From an uncultured Pelagibacteraceae bacterium (lineage in GTDB: Bacteria; Pseudomonadota; Alphaproteobacteria; Pelagibacterales; Pelagibacteraceae): 64,000 nucleotides of DNA. The DNA lies in assembly GCA_902573465.1 (NCBI GenBank), contig CACGJX010000002.1, forward strand, positions 62,001 to 126,000, given 5' to 3'. Below, piece by piece: positions 28,064-37,164 of the stretch. Position 1 is the stretch's first letter, and each line of letters begins with the position of its first letter. The notes beneath the pieces are model-generated. The model saw nothing but the letters and a program-made list of their open reading frames with translations. It searched no databases and was not told the origin of the DNA. A program made the position numbers and the translations under genes.

Positions 28064-28505
28064 TTAGTTAAGACCCCAAGAATCCTCTACTTTAATCCAG
28101 CCTTTGAAATTACCAGTTTTTATCTTACACCAATTATTGTTACAATTTTGAATCAACAAAACTCTACCCTTTTCTACTTTTGCTAGAGGCTTTGAAAAAT
28201 TTGTTGGTTTACTAAATAAGATTTTATCTATTTTAGGTATAATGGAATTTACTTTTTTGAGTTGAGAGACATGTATCCATCCGCTATTATTTTTTAGATC
28301 AATAATCCTTCTAAAATTTTCTTTTTTATCGATCTGCTTTATAGGTAAATTAATTTTATTATAAATAAATTTAATAGGATATTCAAATCCTGGACCATAT
28401 CTAACATTAACTTTATTTTTTTTTAATGAGAGAAAAGTGTCATCTGCAAAAACATTCAATGGAAAAAAAAAACAAGATTAAAATTAAAAAATATAATTGT
28501 TTCAT
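28064..28505 (-). CDS. Periplasmic SH3-domain protein, signal peptide out of frame at a T10 run
   Basis: The mature part (28064-28459) has two bacterial SH3-like repeats: KVNVRYGPGFEYPI with a GWIHVSQL end, and a second ending KTGNFKGWIKVED. Such proteins usually bind the cell wall. In the present frame it would start at TTG 28459 with no signal sequence. Upstream, ATG 28505 opens a frame with a basic start and long hydrophobic core, which runs into ten T on the minus strand (28463-28472). With nine T the two join into a signal peptide ending in NVFA before the mature Asp-Asp. So the gene is either frameshifted or misread at this run. It is the last gene of the ubiE operon. Confidence 0.75.
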
Positions 28506-28518
28506 TATTTAGTGAACT

Positions 28519-29259
28519 TTATTTCTTATTAAATTTAACTTTCCTAAAATTAAGATTTAAAAGATCTATAATTAATATTTGATTTTTCAAGTTTTGCCCA
28601 ATTTTTACAATCATTTTCAATGCCTCATTTGCTTGGGTTGTTCCAACAATTGATGCAGTTGTGCCTAGAATTCCCTCAAATTCACAATTTAAGTCATCAT
28701 CTGATATCTCAGTTTCTTGGTAGAAACTTTTTAAAGAAGCTGTTTTTTTGTCGTTAAAATCAAATGTAAATACATGGCCATCAAATTTGCTAATTGCCCC
28801 TGTTACTAATTTTTTTTTTAATTTTTTACAATAATCATTAATTAAAAATTTTGTTTTAAAGTTATCTGACCCATCAATTATAATTTCATAATTTTTAATA
28901 ATATTTTTGATATTATTCCTATCGAGTCGTGATTTGTAAGTTTTAATTTTGGTATATGGATTTATTTCTCTTTTTTTTTTTTGCTGCTACACTAACTTTT
29001 AATTTTTTAATATCTTTAGATGTAAATAAGCTTTGTCTATGAATGTTAGAAAGATTTACGATATCATTATCAATAAGACCAATATACCCAATACCAGCTC
29101 TTACTAGATTTTCTGCAGCAGGACAACCCAAACCTCCAACACCGACGATTAAAATTTTAGAGGATAAAATTTTTTTTTTTGACCTTTCACACCTATATTT
29201 TTTAAAACTAATTGTCTTGAGTATCTTTCAATTTGAGATTTGTTAAGACTTTCTCTCAT
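28519..29259 (-). pseudogene. moeB: MoeB/ThiF/HesA-family adenylyltransferase, interrupted by two homopolymer frameshifts
   Basis: Read across three frames, this encodes a complete E1-like protein of about 247 residues. The start is IERYSRQLVLKNIGVKGQ, followed by the nucleotide loop VGVGGLGCPAAENLVRAG, the Asp-asn loop LIDNDIVNLSNIHRQ, DGSDNFKTKFLIND and a CEFEGILGTTASIVG stretch. Frame 1 breaks in an A11 run (29170-29180 on the plus strand; 12 or 9 needed). Frame 2 breaks in an A12 run (28971-28982; 11 or 8 needed). MoeB-like proteins adenylate the C-terminus of MoaD or ThiS. The usual CxxC zinc pairs of MoeB are not evident. Its ATG overlaps the dut stop by 4 bases. Confidence 0.8.
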
Positions 29260-29693
29260 TTACCAGTTGAACCAAACCCCCCTGTCCCCCTTACTGACTC
29301 AGGAAGTTCATCCTTTTCTTCTAAATCCATTTTTATAACTGGAGTTAAAATCATTTGTGCAATTCTATCGTTATTATTGATCTTAAAGTTTTTGTTACCA
29401 TGATTAAATAAAATAACTTTTATTTCTCCTCTATAATCACTGTCAATTGTACCAGGTGTATTTAAAACACTGATATTATTTTTTGCAGCTAATCCTGATC
29501 TTGGTCTAATTTGAATTTCATATTCCTTTGGGAATGCAACTGATAATCCAGTTGGTATTAGGCATGACTCTCCTGGCTTTAATTCAATTGATTTATCTAT
29601 ATATGCCATTAGGTCCATGCCAGATGCACCATTAGTTTTATACGATGGTAATTTTACAGAAGGTTTTAATTTTTTTACTAAAACTTTAATCAT
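29256..29693 (-). CDS. dut: Deoxyuridine 5'-triphosphate nucleotidohydrolase
   Basis: The 145-residue trimeric-type dUTPase has its five motifs: GASGMDLMAY, PRSGLAAKN, GTIDSDYRGEI, NDRIAQM and the glycine-rich tail RGTGGFGSTG. It converts dUTP to dUMP, keeping uracil out of DNA and feeding thymidylate synthesis. It shares its first base with the end of coaBC, and its stop overlaps moeB by 4 bases. This gene is intact although its neighbours on both sides are frameshifted. The coaBC-dut pair is a common bacterial arrangement. Confidence 0.96.
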   Translation of the reverse strand: MIKVLVKKLKPSVKLPSYKTNGASGMDLMAYIDKSIELKPGESCLIPTGLSVAFPKEYEIQIRPRSGLAAKNNISVLNTPGTIDSDYRGEIKVILFNHGNKNFKINNNDRIAQMILTPVIKMDLEEKDELPESVRGTGGFGSTGK

Positions 29694-30894
29694 CAGCTTA
29701 AATGATTAATGATTTTTTCAACTAATTCATCTGAGATTTCTGATTTAGATTTATATTTAAGTCTCTCTATTTTTTTATCTTTATAAAGAATTGATACCTC
29801 ATTAAAATCTGAGTCAAAACCAATTGATTCATTTGATACATCATTTGCAATTATCCAGTCACAATTTTTTTCACTTAGTTTTTTATAAGCATATTTTTCC
29901 AAATCATTTGTTTCTGCTGCAAAGCCTACCACAAGTTCTGGTCTTAAGGAGTTATGATTAGAGATATAATCAAGAATATCGACATTTTTTTCTAATTCTA
30001 AACTAATTTCATCCTGTTTCTTTATTTTTTCTCTAGAAGTCACTTTAACTTTATAGTCACACACTGCAGCTGAAAATATTGCAACATCAGCTGGCAAACT
30101 TTTAAGTGTCGATTGAAACATTTCTTCAGCAGTTTCAACCTTGATTAAATTGATATCATTATTTATCTCTAAATTTGTTGGTCCTGAAATTAAAGTTGTT
30201 TCAAAACCCTTTTTTGATAATGATTTTGCAATTTCATACCCTTGTTTACCACTTGATTTATTAGATATATATCTTACCGGATCAATATACTCTTTGGTTG
30301 GTCCTGCAGTCACGATTGCCTTGAGTTTATTTTTTTTTGTTTTAAACTTTTAAAATAAATTTTGAGCTTATTTATTATCTCTTTTGGTTCTGACATTTTA
30401 CCTTCACCATATTCTCCACATGCCATATCTCCAACTTCAGGGCCAATTAATTCATAGTTATAGGTTTTAAGTTTTTTTATATTTTGTTTAGTAGATTGAT
30501 GTTCCCACATCCTTACATTCATCGCAGGAGCAATAAAAATTTTTTTATTTGACGCAAGAGCAACAGTTGAAGCTAAATCGTCTGAACTTCCACTAGCAAG
30601 TTTAGATATTGTATTAGCTGTTGCAGGGGCAATTAAAATGAGGTCTGCCCATCGTGAAAGACTAATATGATCCATTTCTACTTCATTTTCTAAATTAAAA
30701 AGATCCTGATAAACTTTAGATTGAGATAACGAAGTAACTGAAAGAGGTGTTACAAATTCAGCACCACTTTTAGTAAGAATTGTTTTTATAATTACACCAT
30801 CCTTTTTTAAAAGTCTGATTATTTCAAGACTTTTATATGCAGCTATACCTCCACAAATTATTAATAAAATTTTTTTATTATTCAAGTTACCCAT
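29693..30894 (-). pseudogene. coaBC: Bifunctional CoaBC (PPC decarboxylase / PPC synthetase), split at an A9 run
   Basis: The 5' part (30310-30894) is the CoaC flavoprotein with the active-site His near LENEVEMDHISLSRW, PATANTISKLASG, PAMNVRMW and the substrate clamp GDMACGEYGEG. The 3' part (29693-30313) is CoaB with TAGPTKEYIDPVRYISN, SSGKQGYEIAK and a VGFAAETNDLE stretch. The halves join in frame if the A9 run at 30330-30338 had ten (or seven) A. As written, CoaC stops in a GTGA overlap with a GTG that could restart CoaB but would drop its first beta strand. CoaBC makes 4'-phosphopantetheine and is normally essential, so a true knock-out is unlikely. Confidence 0.85.
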
Positions 30895-30902
30895 GGAGTG
30901 AA

Positions 30903-32481
30903 TTAAAATACCAATAGACCAAAAATTACAAGCACTAAAAAGCCAATAACAGATTGATTTCTAAAAGCGGTCATTTCTGATTTTTTTGTATTTAAAGCGT
31001 TATAAGAGTTTGAATTTTGTGGAATTTGACCACTAGCTAAATATGTTAGAGCTTGATTAGCTTTATCCATTATCTCAGGAAATTCTGGTAATCTTTTAAT
31101 CACTTCAGAAGTACTTTGAATTGTTTCATTAATTGTGGTCATAGGATTTTTTGTTTCTCTTAACCAATTTTCTAGAACAGGTTTAGATGTAGTCCAAATG
31201 TTTGTATTTGGATTTAATTTTCTGGCTACCCCTTCCACAACAACCATTGTTTTTTTGGAGCATCAGAAGTTGAGGTTGTGTTTGCATGTTAAATTTTTCT
31301 GTAACATCAAATAATTGTTTTAATAATTTTCCACCAGAAATATCTTTTACTGTTTGGCCAAAAATTGGTTCTCCAATTGATCTTAGGGCTTGAGCAAGGT
31401 CATCAATTGGAACTTCTTTAGGAACCAGTCCAGCAACCAAATGTACTTCTGCTACTTTACGATAATCTCTTTGAATAAAACCAAATAATATTTCTGCTAA
31501 AAACCTTTTACTCATTTTATCGAGTCTACCCATTATTCCAAAATCAATCGGAACTATATGACCATTATTATCTATAAATATATTTCCTTGATGCATATCA
31601 GCATGAAAAAATCCATCTCTGACTGCATGTCTAAGAAAATTTTGAATAATGTCGTTTGCAATTTTTTCAGTATTTAAATTTCTTTTTTTTAATTCCTCAG
31701 TTTCTCTGATAGAAATTCCATCAACCCAATCTAATGTCATTACATTTTCATTTGTAAAATTCCAATAGATCTCAGGAACTCTAAATCCAACGTCATTTTT
31801 AGTATTTTCCGCATATTCGTTAGCTGCAGCTGCTTCAAATCTTAAATCCATTTCTAAATTTGTTATTTCTTTAAGTAAAAAAACTACCTCAACTAACTTT
31901 AATCTTTTTGTCTTTTTAATAAATGACTCCACTAAAAAAGCAAAAAGCATAATTGCATCAATCTCTTCATTAAAAATTTTTTTAATGTTCGGACGAAGAA
32001 TCTTTATCGCAACATCCTTGATAGTTCCATTATCGTTGATTTGAGCTTTATGAACTTGAGCTATTGAGGCCGCGGCAACAGGCTCACTTAAATTGATAAT
32101 TGAGTTATATGTTTCCTGTCCTAAATCATTTTTTATGATCTCTTTAGCTTGTATAAGTGAAAATGGTGGCAACTTATCTTGAAGATTTTCAAGTTGTTTT
32201 GATAGATTCTCTCCAATTATATCTGGTCGTGTAGCTAAAAATTGTCCAAGTTTAATAAAAGTTGTACCCATAGATTCTAATGAGTCTGATAATCGTTCGC
32301 CTTCACTTTTAATTAAGTTCTTTTTTTTAGGTGAAAAAGATATTGCTAAAAATTTAAATAGTAATGTGATCGCTAATGGAGGCTTTTGAAATTTTGAGAC
32401 TATCTCTAATATGTCTGAGTGAGCTATTTTTCGTCCAAGTTTAAATAAAGTTATAATTTTTTTTATCATTAAACTTTCCAA
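30903..32481 (-). pseudogene. ubiB: Ubiquinone biosynthesis kinase-like protein UbiB, frameshifted at an A7 run
   Basis: The ABC1/UbiB-fold protein has MGTTFIKLGQFLATRPD, the alanine-rich loop AAASIAQVHKAQ, HADMHQGNIFI and PIDFGIMGRL. The first part (to about residue 410) ends in a short junk tail. The remaining part, beginning VVVEGVARKLNPN and ending in C-terminal membrane helices, continues in another frame (30903-31247). Removing one A from the seven-base run at 31250-31256 gives a continuous protein of about 525 residues, normal for UbiB. UbiB supports ubiquinone synthesis at the inner membrane. Its start overlaps the ubiE stop by 13 bases. Confidence 0.85.
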
Positions 32482-33173
32482 CCACTATGTATAGATACTA
32501 TTCCATTAGTGAAGTTTCTGTAATTGCATTTTTGAAATTTACTCATTTTCATATATTGTAAAAGCTCCTCTTGATTGACAAAATTATCAATACTTTTAAT
32601 AAGATAATCATAAGGTTCTCTTTGTCCAACAACGTACTTACCAACTAAAGGAATTAATTTTGAATAATTTTTATAGATAAGTTCTAAGTTTTTATTTTGT
32701 ATTTTGGAAAATTCTAGACAAAAAAATCGTCCACCTTTTTTTAAAACTCTATATGCCTCTGATAAAGATTTATCTAGATTTTTTGTATTTCTTAAGCCAA
32801 AACTAATCGTATAAAAATCAAATGAATTATTTCTGAGGGGGAGTTTTTCTGCACCGGAAATTATCCATTTTATATTTTTATAATTTTTTAGCTTTTCTTT
32901 TCCTTTAGATACCATCCCTCTGTTTGGATCGATGCAAGTAATATGATTATTGATACTAGTGTTATCTAGATAAAGTTTCCCTATATCTCCAGTACCGCAA
33001 GCAACATCAACCAAGCTTTTATTTTTTGATGGTCCCATCATATTGATTAAGTTTTTTTTCCACAGTCTATGTATTCCAAATGACATAAAATCATTCATTA
33101 AATCATATCTATCAAAAACTTGGTTAAATACGCCCTGAACTAAACCTTTTTTATTTTGAAGATGTTGTTGCAT
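32469..33173 (-). CDS. ubiE: Demethylmenaquinone/ubiquinone methyltransferase
   Basis: The 234-residue class I methyltransferase has SAM motif VDVACGTGDIGKLYLD and the UbiE signatures YDLMNDFMSFGIHRLWK near the N-terminus and YRVLKKGGRFFCLEFSK. It performs the C-methylation in ubiquinone synthesis. It is the first gene of the minus-strand operon ubiE-ubiB-coaBC-dut-moeB-SH3, and is divergent from mutM with 33 bases between starts. This ubiE-ubiB-coaBC-dut order with mutM across the divide is common in Alphaproteobacteria. Confidence 0.96.
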   Translation of the reverse strand: MQQHLQNKKGLVQGVFNQVFDRYDLMNDFMSFGIHRLWKKNLINMMGPSKNKSLVDVACGTGDIGKLYLDNTSINNHITCIDPNRGMVSKGKEKLKNYKNIKWIISGAEKLPLRNNSFDFYTISFGLRNTKNLDKSLSEAYRVLKKGGRFFCLEFSKIQNKNLELIYKNYSKLIPLVGKYVVGQREPYDYLIKSIDNFVNQEELLQYMKMSKFQKCNYRNFTNGIVSIHSGWKV

Positions 33174-33206
33174 TTTTAATTAATTATTCATTTAATATAA
33201 TAGTAA

Positions 33207-34073
33207 ATGCCAGAATTACCAGAAGTAGAAATAGTCCGACAATCTTTATTAAAAAATATAAAAGGTAAAAAAATCAATAAAGTTTTGGTTAGAAACAGAA
33301 ACTTAAGATTTAAATTGGAAACCTCCTTTGAAAAAAAGCTAAAAAATAAATTTATTTCAAATATCAAAAGATTCTCAAAATATTTGATTATTGAGCTGGA
33401 AAATAAAAGTTTTTGTATAGTCCATTTAGGAATGTCAGGAACAATTCACATTATTAAAAATAAAAAAAACAATCTTCCCACTAACGCTAGTTTTTATAAT
33501 TCACCAAATTTGCCCAAAAATCACAATCATGTTGAATTTCTATTTAAGAATATCAAGTTAATTTATAATGACCCTAGAAGATTTGGCTATTTTCAATTTT
33601 TTTGTGATTCTAAAAGTCTAAAAAAAAAGTTTAAAAGTTATGGTCCAGAACCCTTTAATAAAAAATTTAATTCGAAGTATTTGATTAGCTATTTTAAAAA
33701 AAAAGACAAGAATATAAAAAATTTTTTATTAGATCAGAATTTTGTATCTGGAATTGGAAATATTTATGCGAGTGAAATTTTATATTTATCAAAAATTAAT
33801 CCCTTATTACCGGCTAAATATTTAAAAAAAAATCAATGCAAAAAGATAGTTATAAATTCAAGAAAAATTTTACAAAATGCTATAAGAAAAGGTGGATCAA
33901 GCATAAGAGACTTTAAAAATACTAAAGGTGACCAAGGTAATTTTCAAAAAGAGTTTAAGGTTTATGGTAGAGATAAACAAAAATGTAAAAGATTTAGTTG
34001 TTCGGGAATAATTAATAAAATAACTCAATCAAATAGATCAACGTTTTTGTGTGAAATATGTCAAAAATATTAA
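33207..34073 (+). CDS. mutM: Formamidopyrimidine-DNA glycosylase (Fpg/MutM)
   Basis: The 288-residue enzyme starts MPELPEVEIVRQSL, with Pro2 as the catalytic nucleophile and Glu3. It has LGMSGTIH, NYASEIL-like helix-two-turn-helix GNIYASEILY and a C-terminal zinc finger with cysteine spacing CxxxxC (KCKRFSC) and CxxC (CEIC). The wider first spacing also occurs in other Alphaproteobacteria. It removes 8-oxoguanine and related lesions. It lies 48 bases before rpsT. Confidence 0.95.
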   Translation: MPELPEVEIVRQSLLKNIKGKKINKVLVRNRNLRFKLETSFEKKLKNKFISNIKRFSKYLIIELENKSFCIVHLGMSGTIHIIKNKKNNLPTNASFYNSPNLPKNHNHVEFLFKNIKLIYNDPRRFGYFQFFCDSKSLKKKFKSYGPEPFNKKFNSKYLISYFKKKDKNIKNFLLDQNFVSGIGNIYASEILYLSKINPLLPAKYLKKNQCKKIVINSRKILQNAIRKGGSSIRDFKNTKGDQGNFQKEFKVYGRDKQKCKRFSCSGIINKITQSNRSTFLCEICQKY

Positions 34074-34120
34074 ATATATTATTGACCAGGCCTATTTAAG
34101 TGGATATACCCCTGCAAATT

Positions 34121-34381
34121 ATGGCTAATACAAAATCAGCAATTAAAAGAATTAGACGAATATCTAAACAAACTGCGGTTAACAAAGCGAGAAAGAGTAG
34201 ATACAAAATTGCATTAAAAAAGATGAACGTTCTGATTGAAAATAAAAAAAAATCTGAAGCTTTAAAGTTCTTACCCAAGTTGAATTCCGAGTTAATGAAG
34301 ATTGCTAAAACTGGAATTATAAAAAAACAAAATGCATCTAGGAATGTATCAAGAATTACAAAAAAAATAAGTTCCTTATAA
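34121..34381 (+). CDS. rpsT: 30S ribosomal protein S20
   Basis: The 86-residue protein starts MANTKSAIKRIRRISKQTA, the standard S20 N-terminus, so the ATG at 34121 is right; an in-frame ATG at 34100 would add seven unrelated residues. The rest is basic and alpha-helical and ends in a KKQNASRNVSRITKKI stretch. It binds 16S rRNA early in assembly. Its location just before dnaA is shared with Caulobacter and other Alphaproteobacteria. Confidence 0.95.
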   Translation: MANTKSAIKRIRRISKQTAVNKARKSRYKIALKKMNVLIENKKKSEALKFLPKLNSELMKIAKTGIIKKQNASRNVSRITKKISSL

Positions 34382-34654
34382 TTTTCTATACCTGAAGTTG
34401 ATTCAACTTAAAGAATACGCTTCATATATGATGCGTTAATCTTTGATTACAATATTTAGAATTAGTAAAAAAACATTATATTTAATTCAATTATAAATTT
34501 TATTTATTTTTTAATACACAAAAAAAAAATTTGTCAAAGAAATTTTTGAAAAAAAATTTTTACACAATCCCAGATTTTATTTATTTTCAATTTTGCAAAA
34601 TAATTTGTTGCAATACCCATCATTATTGATGTAACTGGATTCACTCCAAAAAAA
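34382..34654. other. rpsT-dnaA intergenic region with DnaA-box-like sites
   Basis: This 273-base gap is the largest in the window. It holds a short hairpin AAGTTG-ATT-CAACTT (34395-34409), an imperfect palindrome ACGC.TCAT..ATGA.GCGT (34417-34436), and two nonamers one mismatch from TTATNCACA: TAATACACA (34512-34520) and TTTTACACA (34558-34566). Long A and T runs lie between and after them. It must contain the dnaA promoter. It could be the replication origin or a DnaA autoregulatory region; I cannot decide which from one window. Confidence 0.5.
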
Positions 34655-36055
34655 ATGAATAATACGCACACTAATAAAAGTTTTGAAAAGATTAATCTTG
34701 ATTGGAAACTAATTCAGTCTGAATTAAAACTCAAATTGGGAATAGAAGTTTATGAAAGTTGGATAAAAAAAATTGATTTACATGAAGAGTTTAATAATTA
34801 TATCTTATTAAATGTACCTACCAGGTTCATTCGTGATTGGATCACTTCAAGGTACCTGGATCAAATTCTGCAAACTATCAAAAAACATAAAAAACAAATT
34901 ATCAGGATAGAATTTAAGATTTTAGAAAAAAAGCATACAAAAAGTGAAAAATTTGATGATCTTAATCTAATAAAAGGGACTCAAAAAGTCTCATTTATTA
35001 AAGACTCTCATCTCCAGTATAGTCGAATAGATCCTAATAAAAGATTTGAAAACTTTTTAATTGGTTCAAGTAATAAAATAGCTTTTGAAGCTTCCTTAAA
35101 GGTGTCTGAGAATATTTCTCATTATAATCCGCTTTATATATATGGAGGCGTAGGTTTAGGTAAAACTCATCTTCTAAATTCTATAGGCTACGAAATGAGT
35201 AAAAACAAAAAAGTGATGTTTATTTCAGCTGAACGGTTTATGTATCAATTTGTAAAATCAATTAAATCTAACGATATGGTTAAGTTTAAAGAGTATTTTA
35301 GAAATACAGATGTTTTATTAATAGACGATATTCAGTTCATGAATGGTAAAGAAGCTATGCAGGAAGAGTTTTTTCATACTTTTAATGCACTTTTGGATAA
35401 AGAGTCACAAATAATTGTTTCAGCTGATAGACCACCTAACAAGCTATCTAGAATTCAAGAAAGAATTAAGTCAAGATTCTCTGGAGGTCTAGTAGTAGAC
35501 ATTCAAAAACCTGAGTATGATTTAAGAAGAAAGATCATCGATCACAAGATAAATGAATTAACTACTCTATATGCTGACAAGGTAAATGTTACAGATGAAA
35601 TTCAAGATTTTATAAGTAATAAAATCACTGCTAATGTAAGGGAATTAGTTGGAGCAATAAATCGTATAGTTTCATTTTCCAGGGTTTATAACAAACTTCC
35701 AAGTCTGTCCGAGACCAAGATTATTTTGAAAGATTTATTAAATTTAACAGAAAATAACGTAACAATAGACTCAATACAAACAATTGTCTGTAAATTTTTC
35801 AAAATTAGTAAAAATGAGATGTTATCCTCAAGAAGATCGAGATATTTAGTCAGACCAAGACAGACAGCTATTTACCTAACTAAAATTTTAACTACAAAAT
35901 CACTACCAGAAATTGGAAGAGAATTTTCAAATCGAGATCATACGACTATAATTCATTCTGTAAAAACAATAGAAAAATTAAAAGAAAAAAATCCAGACAT
36001 GAATGATAATATAAATAAATTAAAAAATATTATTTTGTACAATAAAGAAGGATGA
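34655..36055 (+). CDS. dnaA: Chromosomal replication initiator protein DnaA
   Basis: The 466-residue protein has the N-terminal DnaB-interaction domain (1-90), a short linker, the AAA+ domain (Walker A GGVGLGKT at 164-171, Walker B LLIDDIQF) and the C-terminal DNA-binding domain IV with the signature SNRDHTTIIHSVKTIE. It unwinds the origin. Domain II is much shorter than in enteric bacteria, in keeping with a reduced genome. The dnaN ATG overlaps its stop by 4 bases. Confidence 0.97.
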   Translation: MNNTHTNKSFEKINLDWKLIQSELKLKLGIEVYESWIKKIDLHEEFNNYILLNVPTRFIRDWITSRYLDQILQTIKKHKKQIIRIEFKILEKKHTKSEKFDDLNLIKGTQKVSFIKDSHLQYSRIDPNKRFENFLIGSSNKIAFEASLKVSENISHYNPLYIYGGVGLGKTHLLNSIGYEMSKNKKVMFISAERFMYQFVKSIKSNDMVKFKEYFRNTDVLLIDDIQFMNGKEAMQEEFFHTFNALLDKESQIIVSADRPPNKLSRIQERIKSRFSGGLVVDIQKPEYDLRRKIIDHKINELTTLYADKVNVTDEIQDFISNKITANVRELVGAINRIVSFSRVYNKLPSLSETKIILKDLLNLTENNVTIDSIQTIVCKFFKISKNEMLSSRRSRYLVRPRQTAIYLTKILTTKSLPEIGREFSNRDHTTIIHSVKTIEKLKEKNPDMNDNINKLKNIILYNKEG

Positions 36056-37164
36056 AATTTAACGTTAATCAAAAGGAGCTTCAAGAAGCCTTAAGTTATT
36101 GTCAAGGCGTTATAGAAAAAAGAAGTACATTGCAGATACTTTCTAATGTTTTAATAGATGCAAGTAACTCAAAATTAACGATAACAGCCACAGATCTTGA
36201 TTTAATTTTCATCCATCAAATTGAAAATGTTGAAATTTTAGAGGAGGGAAATACAACAACAACCTCATCAATTATGTTTGATATCGTCAGAAAATTTTCT
36301 TCAGACAAAAAATTAAACTTATCAATGAATAGCGGAAACAAACTTCAACTAGAGTCAGAAAAATCGATATTTAATCTAAATTGTATAAATTCCTCAGAGT
36401 TTCCGCTTACTGACGAAAATTTTAACGATAATACTTTTACAATTAATTCAAAACACTTTTTAAAATTACTTAATAAGTGTAAGTTTTCAATATCGAATGA
36501 TGAAACTCGTCATTACTTAAGTGGTATATATTTTCATCAAACTGAAGTTGAGGATAAGATCTATTTGACTGCTGTTGCAACTGATAGTCATAGGATGTCA
36601 ATTTCAAAAATAAGATTAAGTGAAAAAATAAATTTTGAACCAATTATTCTTCCAAAAAAAACTATTTTCCAGCTTTGCTCTTTACTAGACAATTATGATG
36701 GTGACCTTAAAATATCTAACTTAAAATCAAAAATTAAGTTTGAATTAACTAATAGTATTTTGATTTCTAAATTGATTGATGGAAAATTTCCAAATTATGT
36801 ACAAGTAATCCCAAAAAATAATCAAAAAAAATTAGAGACAAATCTTAAGTCATTCCTAGGATCTATTGATAGGGTAGCATCAGTATCACTAGATAAAAAA
36901 GATGGAGTTAAGTTTAAGCTATCTAAGGGTACATTAAATCTTTCTGTTAATAATACTAGCAGTGGTGATGGCAATGAAACTTTAGGTGTTCAATTTGATC
37001 ACGAATTAGAAATTAGTTTTAATTCGAGATATTTAATAGATGTTGCTTCACAGCTTGATGGTGAAAAAATTGAGTTATTTTTAAATGATACAGGATCGCC
37101 AGCTTTAATAAAAGATCCTAGTGATTTTGATAGTATTTATGTAGTAATGCCCATGAAAGGCTAA
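36052..37164 (+). CDS. dnaN: DNA polymerase III beta sliding clamp
   Basis: The 370-residue protein has three repeated clamp domains. Typical segments are LSYCQGVIEKRSTLQILSNV at the start, ETRHYLSGIYFH in the middle and a C-terminal VYVVMPMKG-type end (final residues VVMPMKG). It encircles DNA and tethers polymerase III. It is co-transcribed with dnaA through an ATGA overlap and converges with plsC by 4 bases. recF does not follow. Confidence 0.97.
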   Translation: MKFNVNQKELQEALSYCQGVIEKRSTLQILSNVLIDASNSKLTITATDLDLIFIHQIENVEILEEGNTTTTSSIMFDIVRKFSSDKKLNLSMNSGNKLQLESEKSIFNLNCINSSEFPLTDENFNDNTFTINSKHFLKLLNKCKFSISNDETRHYLSGIYFHQTEVEDKIYLTAVATDSHRMSISKIRLSEKINFEPIILPKKTIFQLCSLLDNYDGDLKISNLKSKIKFELTNSILISKLIDGKFPNYVQVIPKNNQKKLETNLKSFLGSIDRVASVSLDKKDGVKFKLSKGTLNLSVNNTSSGDGNETLGVQFDHELEISFNSRYLIDVASQLDGEKIELFLNDTGSPALIKDPSDFDSIYVVMPMKG

